Shown here in pieces: positions 39,219-48,729 of a stretch of 64,000 nt of DNA. Location: contig QCCL01000008.1 in assembly GCA_003281255.1 (NCBI GenBank), positions 20,963-84,962 on the forward strand, given 5' to 3'. The translations under genes were made by a program, and so were the position numbers. The notes under the pieces were generated by a model that did no database searches, was not told where the DNA came from, and saw only the letters and a list, made by a program, of their open reading frames with translations. The DNA is from Prochlorococcus sp. AG-347-L02. GTDB taxonomy: Bacteria > Cyanobacteriota > Cyanobacteriia > PCC-6307 > Cyanobiaceae. The first letter of the stretch is position 1. Every line of letters begins with the position of its first letter.

Positions 39219-39731
39219 ATGTCAGTTTCAAAGAATAATCAACTAATGTCCTCAGAAATGAAATTAAATGATTTAGAAAATATAAAAGAATTTATAAATA
39301 GTGCAAACTCAAGATTAGATTCAATAACCTCAATAACTAATAATTCGCATGCGATTGCAGCAGACGCTGTAACAGCTATGATTTGCGAAAATCAAGATTC
39401 AGTTAATTCAAAAATATCTTTAAATACAACTAACAAGATGTCCGTTTGTCTAAGAGATGGAGAAATAATCCTAAGGATTGTTGCTTATCTTTTAATTTCT
39501 AATGACCAATCAGTTTTAGAAAAAAGTTGTTTGAGGGATCTTAAAAATACTTATCTTGCTCTTGGGGTGCCTTTAAGAAATGCAAGAAGGGTTATTGAAT
39601 TAATGCGAGATGCAACAATCTCTGATTTAAATTCTACAGTTAATAATATGCAGGGAGATAAAGGCTTCCTTCCTGATTTAATTTCAGAAACAGAGTTTCA
39701 ATTTGAAAGGATAATTAATCTTTTAAACTAG
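39219..39731 (+). CDS. cpeB: Phycoerythrin beta chain (reduced high-light Prochlorococcus form)
   Basis: A 170-residue phycobiliprotein. The globin-like core is recognised by [20 protein letters not shown], the bilin-site [19 protein letters not shown] (C77, matching C82 of normal CpeB), and [21 protein letters not shown]56 in MICEN matches the C50 site, but the partner at the C61 position is absent, and the last 66 residues contain no cysteine, so the C159-type site is lost. No cpeA is present. High-light strains are known to keep only a minor PE beta chain; a photoreceptor-like rather than antenna role has been suggested. The cpeS gene converges on it with a 17-base overlap. Confidence 0.9.
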   Translation: MSVSKNNQLMSSEMKLNDLENIKEFINSANSRLDSITSITNNSHAIAADAVTAMICENQDSVNSKISLNTTNKMSVCLRDGEIILRIVAYLLISNDQSVLEKSCLRDLKNTYLALGVPLRNARRVIELMRDATISDLNSTVNNMQGDKGFLPDLISETEFQFERIINLLN

Positions 39732-40266
39732 CTAAATTTCTTATTTCAGAAGTATGGGAAGTCTGAATTACTGAGTCATTTTCAAGATTTCTAATAGTAG
39801 AAAATCTGGATCTTATGTGAGTGGATAAAAAGGAAATTCTTTCTTCAGAAAATGTTGATTTGTAAAAAGTTTTAATGTTTAAATTATTTTGTTCATCAAA
39901 GAAATAATTTGATGATGAAATAAAAGATTCTGTATAACCTTTGTTTCGTAAAACAATTCCTGAATTTTCATCCTTGGGTAAAAATATCAAAATTGTTTCG
40001 TCTTCCTCACTGATATCATCATCTTCCCAATCACTAATAGCTTGCCATTTTATAGAAATGGCTATGCTCTTTAGGTTTAAACTTAATTTGTAATTTTTAA
40101 AAATTTCAATAACTTTTTTATTTTTCGGGTTGATATGTTTTATATATATTTTACTAGTTGAGTTTTCAAATTCCTGAAAAGCCAGTGTATGAGTGCTTCT
40201 TATGGATTTCCACTCTCCTACACTTTTATCAATAAATTGATTAATTGTTGTTAGATTCTTCGTCAA
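39715..40266 (-). CDS. cpeS: CpeS/CpcS-family phycobiliprotein lyase
   Basis: A 183-residue lipocalin-like bilin lyase. The family signature is seen at the N-terminus as [16 protein letters not shown], and later segments [16 protein letters not shown] and RIRFS-like [11 protein letters not shown] match the CpcS/CpeS fold. Enzymes of this group attach phycoerythrobilin to the C82-type cysteine, which fits the one intact site in the facing cpeB. Its first 26 bases overlap a 59-codon ORF on the same strand in another frame. Confidence 0.88.
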   Translation of the reverse strand: MTKNLTTINQFIDKSVGEWKSIRSTHTLAFQEFENSTSKIYIKHINPKNKKVIEIFKNYKLSLNLKSIAISIKWQAISDWEDDDISEEDETILIFLPKDENSGIVLRNKGYTESFISSSNYFFDEQNNLNIKTFYKSTFSEERISFLSTHIRSRFSTIRNLENDSVIQTSHTSEIRNLASLKD

Positions 40267-40420
40267 GTTTATCTTCTGCAGAATGATTTTCTGCTTTTTG
40301 AATCATTCGTACCATTGAATCCACCATTAATCTCTTTGCAGAAGTTACTTTTAATCCAGAAGGTGTGGTTGATATTTGTTCTCCAGGGCGATCATATGAA
40401 GTTGGTCTAAATGGAGTCAT
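40241..40420 (-). CDS. 59-residue protein upstream of cpeS, function unknown
   Basis: A small ORF beginning [20 protein letters not shown] and ending [10 protein letters not shown]. The middle ([23 protein letters not shown]) would be a basic amphipathic helix; the N-terminus is polar and proline-rich, and the C-terminus acidic. I do not recognise a family. It is on the cpeS strand, in a different frame, and overlaps the cpeS start by 26 bases, a layout that suggests translational coupling. Amino-acid use looks like a real protein rather than random AT-rich reading. It could act with CpeS, but nothing in the sequence proves it. Confidence 0.6.
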   Translation of the reverse strand: MTPFRPTSYDRPGEQISTTPSGLKVTSAKRLMVDSMVRMIQKAENHSAEDKLDEESNNN

Positions 40421-40538
40421 CTAAGAACTATAAAAATTAATCGATTTCTATTCTTGCATGAATTCTTATTCATATAGTTTTTGTTTGCAAAAATGTCATA
40501 TCTCTCTTCTTTTTAGAACAGAATTTTTAACTGTTTTT

Positions 40539-41174
40539 TTATTTAGGCATTTTATTTTTTGCTAATCCTGAAAGAGTCGCTAAAGCAAACATTCCCAATA
40601 AAGCAATTCCTAAAAATAATCCTGCTCCCTGGCTAACTCCAGCTCCCACTGCTACAAGTATAGAGTCACTGATTAAAAGACTTATTAATAATGCTGGAGT
40701 AAATATTTTCCAGCGAGTACCTCCAATACCAATTGCGTAGCTTAGAAAATCAAAAAGGCCAGTCATTAGTAATCCAGTCATAAGAAAGAAATTTTCTTCT
40801 AGTTGGTTCTGATTAAAACTTTCAATCTTTTGCATTGCTTTCGGGCCTACTAAATTACGTACAGGAACCCGACCATAATTTCTCGCAATAAAGAAAGCAG
40901 CTTGGCAAAAAACGATATCAGAAAAGATAATTGTCATGTAACCTTTTTGAAATCCTAGTAGTGAACCAGCTAGTAGAGAATAAGCTGAACTTGGAAGGGC
41001 AGGTAAAATAATACTCACTCCTCTAAGTATAAATATTCCAAAAGGAGCCCAAATACCCATACCTTCTATTTTGTTCCTTAGAGGTTCAATCCCATAATTT
41101 TGGATTAAATAAATCAATACAACAAATATTGCAATGAAAAAAACTACTGAGAGAAATTTCTGTATTTTATTCAT
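40539..41174 (-). CDS. TVP38/TMEM64 (DedA-like, SNARE-associated) membrane protein
   Basis: A 211-residue integral membrane protein with about five hydrophobic stretches. The VTT-domain core is visible: LRGVSIILPALPSSAYSLLAGSLLGFQKGYM, then the FDFLSYAIGIGGTRWKIF segment. Proteins of this family are linked to lipid scrambling or membrane homeostasis in other organisms; the role in cyanobacteria is not known. It stands alone between short spacers. Confidence 0.85.
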   Translation of the reverse strand: MNKIQKFLSVVFFIAIFVVLIYLIQNYGIEPLRNKIEGMGIWAPFGIFILRGVSIILPALPSSAYSLLAGSLLGFQKGYMTIIFSDIVFCQAAFFIARNYGRVPVRNLVGPKAMQKIESFNQNQLEENFFLMTGLLMTGLFDFLSYAIGIGGTRWKIFTPALLISLLISDSILVAVGAGVSQGAGLFLGIALLGMFALATLSGLAKNKMPK

Positions 41175-41322
41175 TATTTTTCTAATAAATTTATTGGAAG
41201 TAAATTCTTAATTTTAATATTTGATTCTATCTATAATAGAAATACTAATCAATAAAAATTTTTACAAATTTTTAATCTTATATTTCCTCCTAACAAAAGA
41301 TTTTTGTATTTTATAAGTAGCC

Positions 41323-41742
41323 ATGATTGATTCTAATAATAAAGTCAATTCAATATTTTTTAGAAATATCATTTCTTTCTTTCTTTCGATGATTGTTTCC
41401 TTTTGTATTTCAATAAAAAAATCAGATGCTTTGCCTCATGAATGGGTTAGTGTCCCTAAAAGTGAATATGGAGAACAGCTATGGGATAGGCAAAGTATAA
41501 AAAGGAATGAAGACGGGTCTGTGAGAATATTGAGTAAATTTATTCCCAAAACAAAAAGTGAAATTACAAAGGATATTCTTTATACAATGGATATAAATTG
41601 TTTTGAAAAATCATTCAGAGACGTTGATGTCTCTGTGGATGAAGTAAATAGTAATTTCAATGATTTTGCTGATTGGCAAGATCCAAATGAAGATAAACTA
41701 ATTTTGGGTGTTATTAGTCAAGTCTGCAGATTGGAAAACTAA
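41323..41742 (+). CDS. Exported hypothetical protein, surface-adhesin-E-like fold possible
   Basis: A 139-residue protein with an N-terminal hydrophobic signal or anchor (FFRNIISFFLSMIVSFCISI, about residues 10-30), then a polar domain. WVSVPKSEYGEQLWDRQSIKR followed by SVRILSKFIPK and a later pair of cysteines (INCFEKS, SQVCRL) resembles the pattern of small secreted surface-adhesin-E-like domains, in which a Trp start, a basic SIKR turn and two Cys recur. That resemblance is my inference, not a confident family call. Confidence 0.6.
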   Translation: MIDSNNKVNSIFFRNIISFFLSMIVSFCISIKKSDALPHEWVSVPKSEYGEQLWDRQSIKRNEDGSVRILSKFIPKTKSEITKDILYTMDINCFEKSFRDVDVSVDEVNSNFNDFADWQDPNEDKLILGVISQVCRLEN

Positions 41743-41800
41743 AAATTTCAAATTCTAGAAAAAAAAATAAAAATTAAGTTTCTACATTTTTATAAAATAT

Positions 41801-41825
41801 AAAACCCCTTCATAGAAGAGGTTTT
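41801..41825 (-). terminator. Terminator of the tRNA-Phe gene
   Basis: Hairpin AAAACC-CTTC / GAAG-GGTTTT with one C-A mismatch and a short loop. Read on the minus strand it is followed by TTTTATATTTTAT, so it should end the tRNA-Phe transcript six bases after the tRNA. It may also serve the plus-strand secreted-protein gene. Confidence 0.65.
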
Positions 41826-41830
41826 AAAGG

Positions 41831-41903
41831 TGCCAGGACCCAGATTTGAACTGGGGACACGGCGATTTTCAGTCGCCTGCTCTACCAACTGAGCTATCCC
41901 GGC
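41831..41903 (-). tRNA. tRNA-Phe (GAA)
   Basis: A 73-nt cloverleaf: acceptor GCCGGGA/TCCTGGC, D-arm AGCTCAGTTGGTAGAGC, anticodon stem-loop GGCGA-CTGAAAA-TCGCC with anticodon GAA, T-arm with TTCAAAT and discriminator A. CCA is not encoded. Confidence 0.97.
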
Positions 41904-41995
41904 TCCAACCTATATACTCTAAATTAAGATGTGTAGTTTGTGAAACACTTTTAATTAAAAATCTTATATCTTCATCAAATATCCAAAAAAACCTT

Positions 41996-43225
41996 TTATT
42001 TTGAGTTAATTGCTAACAAGGCAGTACCAAATGAAGTAGTTTTTTTACACGAAACTATTGGTATATTGATAATTTTTTCTCTTATTTTTCTCCACTGAGG
42101 GTTTTTTGAACCTCCACCAATAGTAATAATTTTTTTTGGAAGTGAACCTGTTATTTCGCCTAGCTTTTCCCATCCTTTCAATTCGATCTTTGCTAGACCC
42201 TCGAATAATGCATGTAAATAAAGTGAGTCGCTTACAGGCCTTGGACCAAGTATCGGCTTTAAATTAGAATCATTAATAGGAAATCTCTCTCCTTTACTAT
42301 TAAGGGGCAAAAGATTTAAAGAAGTGTTTTTCGATGGATTTATTTGTCTACTGAGCTCCTTTATTTCTAAATCAGAGAAGAACTGAGACAAAATACCACA
42401 TCCTGCGTTTGATGCTCCGCCACATATCCAATCGCCATTTACTCTATGGTTTGTAATTCCTTGTTTTTTTATAGGGTTATCAATAATTTTCTTAACTACA
42501 ATAGTTGTTCCTAAAACTGTAAGACCATCTTCTTTACCTAAACCTGAAGCTATTACACTTGCATTAGAGTCAGTGGTGCCTGAGATTAACATTAATTTCT
42601 TATTCAAGTTAAATCTCTCTGCTAAATCAAAATTCACTTGTCCAATAATTTTTCCACTTTTTATTATTTGAGGTAAGCATTTTCGCCATGAAGTATTGAG
42701 ATAGCTTTTTGGCCATGATTCTTTTTTTAGATCCCAACCAAGTTTTAGATTATTACCTTCTTCTCCATGAGTCCAATCTTTTAAAAACCAACCAGTGATC
42801 CAATCAGATTGATGTCGTAAAAGTATATTTGTCCCATATTTATCTATTAGTTTTAATGCTTTAGCAAGACTACTGTATGGAGTGCGCAGATAATCTTCTT
42901 CAGAAGTTAGTGATTCAAGAAGGATCTTATGTTCATTACATGCTTGGTCATAAGATATTGCTTCTCCTATAGGCTCGCCTCGTAAATTTGATGCTGTTAA
43001 AGTCCCTGAGGTCCCGGAGATAGCCAATTTATAAAGGTTAATTTTTACCTCAATAGGTAAATTAACTAAGAGATTTTCGCAAGAATTGATCCAAGAATTT
43101 GGATTTCTAAAGCTGTATGAATAAGGGACTGAATTTGAATATACTAATTTCTTATGAAGATTAATTATTGATATTCTTGCACCACTAGTTCCAAAATCTA
43201 ACCCTCCATAAAAATTATCAGGCAT
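41996..43225 (-). CDS. FGGY-family sugar kinase (ribulose/xylulose kinase-like)
   Basis: A 409-residue carbohydrate kinase of the ASKHA fold. The N-terminal phosphate-binding GLDFGTSGARISIINL, the central ISGTTDSNASVIASGLG and the C-terminal IITIGGGSKNPQWRKI are characteristic. It is shorter than typical xylulokinases (about 480) and resembles the cyanobacterial SePSK / plant XK-1 group, for which D-ribulose has been proposed as substrate. It is 11 bases downstream of metK on the same strand. Confidence 0.87.
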   Translation of the reverse strand: MPDNFYGGLDFGTSGARISIINLHKKLVYSNSVPYSYSFRNPNSWINSCENLLVNLPIEVKINLYKLAISGTSGTLTASNLRGEPIGEAISYDQACNEHKILLESLTSEEDYLRTPYSSLAKALKLIDKYGTNILLRHQSDWITGWFLKDWTHGEEGNNLKLGWDLKKESWPKSYLNTSWRKCLPQIIKSGKIIGQVNFDLAERFNLNKKLMLISGTTDSNASVIASGLGKEDGLTVLGTTIVVKKIIDNPIKKQGITNHRVNGDWICGGASNAGCGILSQFFSDLEIKELSRQINPSKNTSLNLLPLNSKGERFPINDSNLKPILGPRPVSDSLYLHALFEGLAKIELKGWEKLGEITGSLPKKIITIGGGSKNPQWRKIREKIINIPIVSCKKTTSFGTALLAINSK

Positions 43226-43236
43226 AGAAAATTATT

Positions 43237-44478
43237 TTACAAAAAGATTTTGGAAGACTCAGCTAATTGGGCTGCTTTTTCTCCTACATTTTCCCAAGGG
43301 AGCTCAAGATCTCTTCTGCCAAAATGTCCATAGGACGCAGTCTTTCTAAAAAACTTTCCGCCCATTTTTTTGGGTAGATTTCTTAAGTTAAATTCTTTTA
43401 TTATTGCTGCGGGTCTTAAATCAAAGTGCTCTTTAATAAGCTCAGTCAAATTAGCTTGTGAAATAATACCTGTATCAAAAGTTTCCACGAGAATGGAAAT
43501 TGGTTTTGCTACTCCAATTGCATAACTTAATTGTACTTCTGCTTTTTTTGCCAATTTTGCCTTGACTATGCTTTTAGCTACATAACGTGCTGCATAAGCG
43601 GCTGATCTATCTACTTTTGTGGGATCTTTACCGGAAAATGCCCCTCCTCCGTGTCTTGCATATCCACCATAAGTATCTACAATAATTTTTCTGCCAGTTA
43701 GCCCCGCATCTCCTTGTGGCCCCCCTACGACAAATTTTCCCGTGGGGTTTACTAGAAATCTTGTCTTGTTAATGTTTGGTTTGATTTCTAAATCTTCAGT
43801 AGCAGGAATTACAACATGAGTCCATAAATCTTCTTTTATCCTTTGACGAATTTCTTCTTCATTTGTTATTCCATAAATCTCAGGATTATGTTGAGTTGAA
43901 ATTAAAATTGTGTTAATAGAGACTGGCAAACCTTTTTCGTAATCAATGCTTACTTGTGTTTTACCATCAGGTAGTAAATAATTAAGGACTTCTTCATGCC
44001 TCACTTTGGCAAGTTGAATGGCTAATCTATGTGCCAGGCTAATCGGTAAGGGCATTAATTCAGGCGTCTCATCGCATGCATAGCCAAACATTATGCCTTG
44101 GTCACCAGCTCCAGTATTATCTTCCAAATCATCGTTAATATCATCCGCTTCGTTTACTCCTTGAGAAATATCTGGAGATTGCTCGTCAAGCGCTACTAAA
44201 ACAGCACAACTATTTGAGTCAAACCCACCTGCTTTATAGCCTTCATATCCAATTTCTTTTATTACATTTCTAACAAGTTTTATATAATCGACTTTTGCTT
44301 TTGAAGTTATTTCTCCAGTAAGTAAACAAAGACCAGTATTAACAACAGTTTCGCATGCAACTCTGCTTTCTGGATCTTCTGTCAATAAAGCATCTAAAAC
44401 AGCGTCACTAATTTGATCACATATTTTGTCAGGATGACCTTCAGTAACGGATTCTGAAGTGAAAATGAAATCACTCAT
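43237..44478 (-). CDS. metK: S-adenosylmethionine synthetase
   Basis: Makes SAM from methionine and ATP. The 413 residues have the family signatures [38 protein letters not shown] and the [19 protein letters not shown] loop. Length is normal, with a small insertion typical of cyanobacteria. rps1 lies upstream on the same strand across 138 bases, and the sugar kinase follows after 11 bases. Confidence 0.97.
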   Translation of the reverse strand: MSDFIFTSESVTEGHPDKICDQISDAVLDALLTEDPESRVACETVVNTGLCLLTGEITSKAKVDYIKLVRNVIKEIGYEGYKAGGFDSNSCAVLVALDEQSPDISQGVNEADDINDDLEDNTGAGDQGIMFGYACDETPELMPLPISLAHRLAIQLAKVRHEEVLNYLLPDGKTQVSIDYEKGLPVSINTILISTQHNPEIYGITNEEEIRQRIKEDLWTHVVIPATEDLEIKPNINKTRFLVNPTGKFVVGGPQGDAGLTGRKIIVDTYGGYARHGGGAFSGKDPTKVDRSAAYAARYVAKSIVKAKLAKKAEVQLSYAIGVAKPISILVETFDTGIISQANLTELIKEHFDLRPAAIIKEFNLRNLPKKMGGKFFRKTASYGHFGRRDLELPWENVGEKAAQLAESSKIFL

Positions 44479-44616
44479 TTACAAATAATTTTGAAATTAG
44501 ATTTTATACTAAATTAGAGTATCGTTACAAATCAATTATTGTAAATTAAAAAAATACTTGTATTAAGAATAATTAGGCTTAAGTTCTCATATTCGAGCAA
44601 AAATAAATTAGTGAGA

Positions 44617-45708
44617 TTATACTTTTTCAGTTGCAGCAGTGGACATTTCTTCGTTATCGTCAGTTTGTTCAAATAACATTTGTTTGTATTTCGCAGCCAT
44701 TTCTTCAGCTTTACTAAAAACTTTTTGAGGATCCTTTAACATATCTCCTGGTTCGGGTTCAAGTGCTTTAGTAGATAATGAAATCCGTCCTCTTTCTGAA
44801 TCAAGGTCAATTATCATAACCTTCATTTGGTCATTCACATTTAAAACATTATGAGGAGTCTCAATATGTTCATGACTAATTTCAGAAATGTGCAATAGAC
44901 CACTAACTCCACCAATATCAATAAAGGCTCCATAAGGTTTAATACCTTTAACAGAACCAACAACAACTTCGCCTACCTCAAGTCGGTTCATTTTTTTCTC
45001 AACCAAAGCTCTTCTATGACTCAGAACTAATCTATTTCTCTCTTCATCAACTTCAAGAAATTTCAAAGGTAAGTATTCACCTTCTAAGTCATCTTTAATT
45101 TTTCGAGCACTTATATGTGAGCCCGGAATAAAACCTCTCAAGCCCTCTACCCTAACTAGAGCTCCGCCTCTGTTGGTTGCAAAAACTTCAGAATATATAG
45201 TTGCATCTTCTTTTTGGAGTTGTCTAACCCTTTCCCATGCCCTCTGATATTCTATTCTTCTGATGGAGAGAGCTAATTGCCCATCTTCATTTTCTTCACT
45301 CATTATAAAAAATTCTCTACTTTCTGAAGGTTGTAAAACATCATTAAGTCCTTCAACTCTATTTATTGAAACCTCCTGTACTGGCATAAAAGCAGCTGTT
45401 TTTGCCCCTATATCTATCATGGCCCCTTTGGGCTCTAGAGCAAAGACAGTACCTTTAACTAAATCGCCAGGTTTGAAATTATAGTCATACTTGCCCAAAA
45501 GTGATGCGAATTCTTCTTGTGTGAATCCAGCGTTTTCAAAATCAGCAGTTGTTCTGCTAGAGGAAGAATCTGCTGAAGGTATATCGCTTTTCTCGAATGA
45601 TAAGTCTTCCTCATTTTGGGATGCTGAATGATTATCTAACTCAGAGGAATTTGTAATTTCTTGACCCTCAGAAAGTTCCTTAATGGTTTGGGAAGAATTT
45701 TCGTTCAT
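44617..45708 (-). CDS. rps1: 30S ribosomal protein S1 homolog
   Basis: RNA-binding S1 protein of 363 residues, the shorter three-S1-domain form found in cyanobacteria and chloroplasts rather than the six-domain enterobacterial one. The S1 repeats start at FKPGDLVKGTVFALEPKGAM, a middle copy around residues 160-220, and LEVGEVVVGSVKGIKPYGAFID with GGVSGLLHISEIS. The first 65 residues are acidic and Ser-rich, with low complexity. It binds mRNA leaders during initiation. Confidence 0.93.
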   Translation of the reverse strand: MNENSSQTIKELSEGQEITNSSELDNHSASQNEEDLSFEKSDIPSADSSSSRTTADFENAGFTQEEFASLLGKYDYNFKPGDLVKGTVFALEPKGAMIDIGAKTAAFMPVQEVSINRVEGLNDVLQPSESREFFIMSEENEDGQLALSIRRIEYQRAWERVRQLQKEDATIYSEVFATNRGGALVRVEGLRGFIPGSHISARKIKDDLEGEYLPLKFLEVDEERNRLVLSHRRALVEKKMNRLEVGEVVVGSVKGIKPYGAFIDIGGVSGLLHISEISHEHIETPHNVLNVNDQMKVMIIDLDSERGRISLSTKALEPEPGDMLKDPQKVFSKAEEMAAKYKQMLFEQTDDNEEMSTAATEKV

Positions 45709-45817
45709 TTGTTGTTTCGCAGACTACCTAAGGTAGTTAGAAAGGAATGCTAAAAGCCTGCAAACTAATAGCAAAATACATTTGTGATATGTATTCTACA
45801 CTTAAGGATGCTGAATT

Positions 45818-46297
45818 TTATGAAATTGAAGCTAATTGGTTTTTTGAACTTCCTTTTAGTGATTCAAGAGTAGAAATAAAATCTTTGACCCCATTAAATT
45901 TTCTGTAAACTGAGGCGTATCTTATATAGGCAACTTCGTTTTCTTTCCTAAGATTTTTAAGTATTAATTCTCCGATTTGTGAAGACTTAATATCTTTATT
46001 GGAGTCTTGAACGATTTGTGATTCAATACCATCTACGAAATTAATAATTGCTTCACTACTGAAGTTTGTCTTTTCACAAGCTCTGGATATACCAGTAAAT
46101 AATTTTTGTTTATCAAATAATTCTCTGACCCCGTCTTTTTTTATAACTGAAACTGGCATTGATTCCACTCTTTCATAAGTTGTAAATCTAAAGCTGCAAT
46201 TTAAGCACTCTCTTCTTCTCCGAACACTTTTACCACTATCAGCAGATCTTGATTCCAAAACTCTGCTATCTGTGTTTTGACAGGTTGGACACTGCAT
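45818..46297 (-). CDS. nrdR: Transcriptional repressor NrdR
   Basis: Zinc-ribbon/ATP-cone repressor of ribonucleotide reductase genes. I start at the ATG giving [16 protein letters not shown] (159 residues), because NrdR proteins begin with this zinc motif; an upstream in-frame ATG at 46321 would add eight residues (MKCRLFHH). The ribbon cysteines are CPTC and CLNC, followed by FTTYERVES and an ATP-cone ([20 protein letters not shown]). The target NrdR boxes are outside the window. Confidence 0.94.
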   Translation of the reverse strand: MQCPTCQNTDSRVLESRSADSGKSVRRRRECLNCSFRFTTYERVESMPVSVIKKDGVRELFDKQKLFTGISRACEKTNFSSEAIINFVDGIESQIVQDSNKDIKSSQIGELILKNLRKENEVAYIRYASVYRKFNGVKDFISTLESLKGSSKNQLASIS

Positions 46298-46354
46298 GTG
46301 GTGAAATAATCTACACTTCACCTCTAATAGTAGAGTAATATTCCAATTATGAAA

Positions 46355-46389
46355 AGTAAAAAACCTCTTGTTAAAGAGGTTTTTTTACT
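46355..46389. terminator. Bidirectional terminator between nrdR and psbT
   Basis: Near-perfect hairpin: AAGTAAAAAACCTCTT, loop GTTA, AAGAGGTTTTTTTACTT, with one extra T in the right arm. A-tracts and T-tracts flank a G/C-containing core on both sides. On the minus strand it lies five bases beyond the psbT stop, so it should end the psbB-psbT mRNA and leave nrdR to its own promoter. Confidence 0.85.
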
Positions 46390-46393
46390 TGGT

Positions 46394-46492
46394 TCATTTT
46401 CTATCAAATTTAGGAGGGTCTCTAAAAGCGACAGCAAAGAATAGGGTAACAACTGCAAGAGTTAGAATAAGAACGTAAGCGAAAGCTTCCAT
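46394..46492 (-). CDS. psbT: Photosystem II protein T
   Basis: A 32-residue single-helix PSII subunit at the dimer interface: [20 protein letters not shown] followed by [12 protein letters not shown]. It lies 23 bases after the psbB stop on the same strand, the standard psbB-psbT pairing, and directly before a terminator hairpin. Its length is below common ORF cutoffs. Confidence 0.97.
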   Translation of the reverse strand: MEAFAYVLILTLAVVTLFFAVAFRDPPKFDRK

Positions 46493-46515
46493 AAGATTAA
46501 GTAATAAAGTTTAAT

Positions 46516-48039
46516 TTAAACCCTTCCTGGGATTCTTCTAGTGGTTTCGTCACCAAGCTTCTTGAATAAACCAAATTCGACTTGGTCGCCAATCTCAGCA
46601 TCAATACCAGCAAAGGAATTTCTGTAAAGAGTTCTCGAAGCATGCCACCAGTGGCCAAATAAGAATAGCAATCCGAAACATAAATGTGCGTATGTAAACC
46701 ACGCTCTTGGTGAGCTTCGGAATACACCGTCAGATTTATAAGTCTCTCTGTCAAACTTGAATGCTTCTCCAAGTTGAGCCTTTCTAGCTAATCTTTTAAC
46801 TACAGCAGGATCAGTAAATGTTTGACCATTAAGATCACCTCCATAAATAGTTGCAGTAATTCCAGTCTGTTCAAATGAATACTTTGCTTCAGCTCTTCTA
46901 AACGGAATATCTGCTCTTACATTACCTTCTTTGTCTTCTAGGATGACAGGAAAGTTTTCAAAGAAATTAGGTATTCTTCTAACTTCTAATTCGTTACCTT
47001 CTTTGTCTTGGAAAGCAATATGACCTTGCCAACCAGTTGGTAAACCATCACCATTAACGAGAGCTCCTACTCTGAATAGACCTCCTTTTGCTGGGCTATT
47101 GCCAACGTAATCGTAGAAGGCTAGTTTCTCAGGAATAGATGCATATGCCTCTTCTTTAGTGGCACCATCATCTATAGCAGCTTGAACCCTTCTATTGATT
47201 TCAGTCTTGAAATAACCAGAATCCCATTGATATCTGGTAGGACCAAATAATTCGACAGGAGTTGTCGCTGAACCATACCACATTGTTCCTGCAACAACGA
47301 AAGAGACAAATAAAACAGCTGCTAAAGCACTAGCTAGAACTCCTTCAAGACTTCCAAGTTTTAATGCTCTATAAAGTCTTTCTCCAGGTCTATTGGTAAT
47401 GTGAAAAATCCCCCCAATAATCCCCATTAGTCCAGCAGCAATATGATTAGCAACTATTCCTCCTGGATTAAATGGGTTAAATCCTTCTACTCCCCAGGAA
47501 GGGGCTACAGGCTCCACATGACCAGTCAAACCATAGGGATCAGAAACCCAAATACCTACGTTTGCACAGTGAAAAGCTCCAAAACCAAAGCATGTAAGTC
47601 CAGCTAGGAGAAGGTGAATGCCGAATATTCTTGGCAAATCAAGAGCAGGCTCACCAGTTCTTGAATCTTCCCATAGATCCAAATCCCAGTATGTCCAGTG
47701 CCAAATGGAAGCCAACATCAATAATCCACTAAATACTATGTGCGCTGCTGCAACACCTTCAAAACTCCAAAATCCAGGATCAACTCCTGTAGCACCCGTA
47801 ATATCCCATCCGTTCCAACTACTTGTGATACCAAGTCTTGCCATGAAAGGCATGACGTACATCCCTTGTCTCCACATTGGATTGAGGACAGCATCAGAAG
47901 GATCAAAAATGGCTAATTCATAAAGAGCCATAGAACCGGCCCAGCCGGCTAATAATGCAGTATGCATAAGATGCACAGCGAGTAGTCGACCTGGGTCATT
48001 AATAACTACCGTGTGAACTCGATACCAAGGCAATCCCAT
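46516..48039 (-). CDS. psbB: Photosystem II CP47 chlorophyll apoprotein
   Basis: Core antenna of PSII with six membrane helices and many chlorophyll-ligand histidines. The 507 residues begin [20 protein letters not shown] and contain [36 protein letters not shown], and the large lumenal loop, ending with [21 protein letters not shown]. It leads psbB-psbT. The 222-base gap to the divergent ferredoxin gene holds its promoter. Confidence 0.98.
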   Translation of the reverse strand: MGLPWYRVHTVVINDPGRLLAVHLMHTALLAGWAGSMALYELAIFDPSDAVLNPMWRQGMYVMPFMARLGITSSWNGWDITGATGVDPGFWSFEGVAAAHIVFSGLLMLASIWHWTYWDLDLWEDSRTGEPALDLPRIFGIHLLLAGLTCFGFGAFHCANVGIWVSDPYGLTGHVEPVAPSWGVEGFNPFNPGGIVANHIAAGLMGIIGGIFHITNRPGERLYRALKLGSLEGVLASALAAVLFVSFVVAGTMWYGSATTPVELFGPTRYQWDSGYFKTEINRRVQAAIDDGATKEEAYASIPEKLAFYDYVGNSPAKGGLFRVGALVNGDGLPTGWQGHIAFQDKEGNELEVRRIPNFFENFPVILEDKEGNVRADIPFRRAEAKYSFEQTGITATIYGGDLNGQTFTDPAVVKRLARKAQLGEAFKFDRETYKSDGVFRSSPRAWFTYAHLCFGLLFLFGHWWHASRTLYRNSFAGIDAEIGDQVEFGLFKKLGDETTRRIPGRV

Positions 48040-48261
48040 CGGTTAATTTCTAGTAACTATGCTGAATAAACAGCTAAACATCACGATAGTAAGGGTTTTT
48101 TAGTCTTTGAGGGATTATTGTAAATAAATTTATTTTCTTGCAAAAATTGGCTAAATCAGTTTGCAGGACTGAGTTTACAAGGAATTTTTAGCTAAAAATT
48201 GTTAATATTTTGGTCACAATTCTCAAAGTAAAACGCCAAAATAGGAGAAATAACAAAAAAA

Positions 48262-48624
48262 ATGGCAACTATCAGATTTATCCGTGAGGATTTAGAAGTC
48301 CAATGTAATCCTGGTGAAAATTTAAGGGAATTGGTAATGAAAGAGAACTTACAGCTTTATGGATTAAAAGGTATTTTAGGAAATTGCGGAGGTGCGGGAC
48401 AATGCAGTACCTGTTTTATTTCGGTTGAAGGTGGAAACAAAAATTCTTTGAGCCCTCTTACATCTGTTGAAGCAGAAAAACTCAAAAATAGACCAGAAAA
48501 TTGGCGACTAGCATGCCAAACATTGATAAAATCCTCTTCAGTAATTTTAACAAAACCACAATCTCCCCCCTCAAATTTGGAAGAACTAAAAAAAATTAGT
48601 GAAAATAAAAAATTACCACGCTAA
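48262..48624 (+). CDS. [2Fe-2S] ferredoxin, C-x5-C-x2-C type
   Basis: A 120-residue ferredoxin. Cluster ligands are C42, C48 and C51 (NCGGAGQCSTC) and C85 (RLACQTLIKSS). The spacing C-x5-C-x2-C differs from the C-x4-C-x2-C of photosynthetic PetF and resembles the adrenodoxin-like arrangement, so this is probably a specialised ferredoxin rather than the main PSI acceptor. It starts with ATG at 48262 after AGGAG and is divergent from psbB. Confidence 0.87.
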   Translation: MATIRFIREDLEVQCNPGENLRELVMKENLQLYGLKGILGNCGGAGQCSTCFISVEGGNKNSLSPLTSVEAEKLKNRPENWRLACQTLIKSSSVILTKPQSPPSNLEELKKISENKKLPR

Positions 48625-48729
48625 ATTGTGTAATACTGTTAATCAGTTTATAAAATTTGTTTATTTTTCCACTTTATTCCGATTTGTCCGTCTATAGTCT
48701 AATTACTTAATTATAGAAATACTAATTAA

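Noticed and set aside
46497..46772. 91-codon frame on the psbB strand
   Set aside because: It is a shifted frame within the end of psbB; the CP47 frame explains the conservation.
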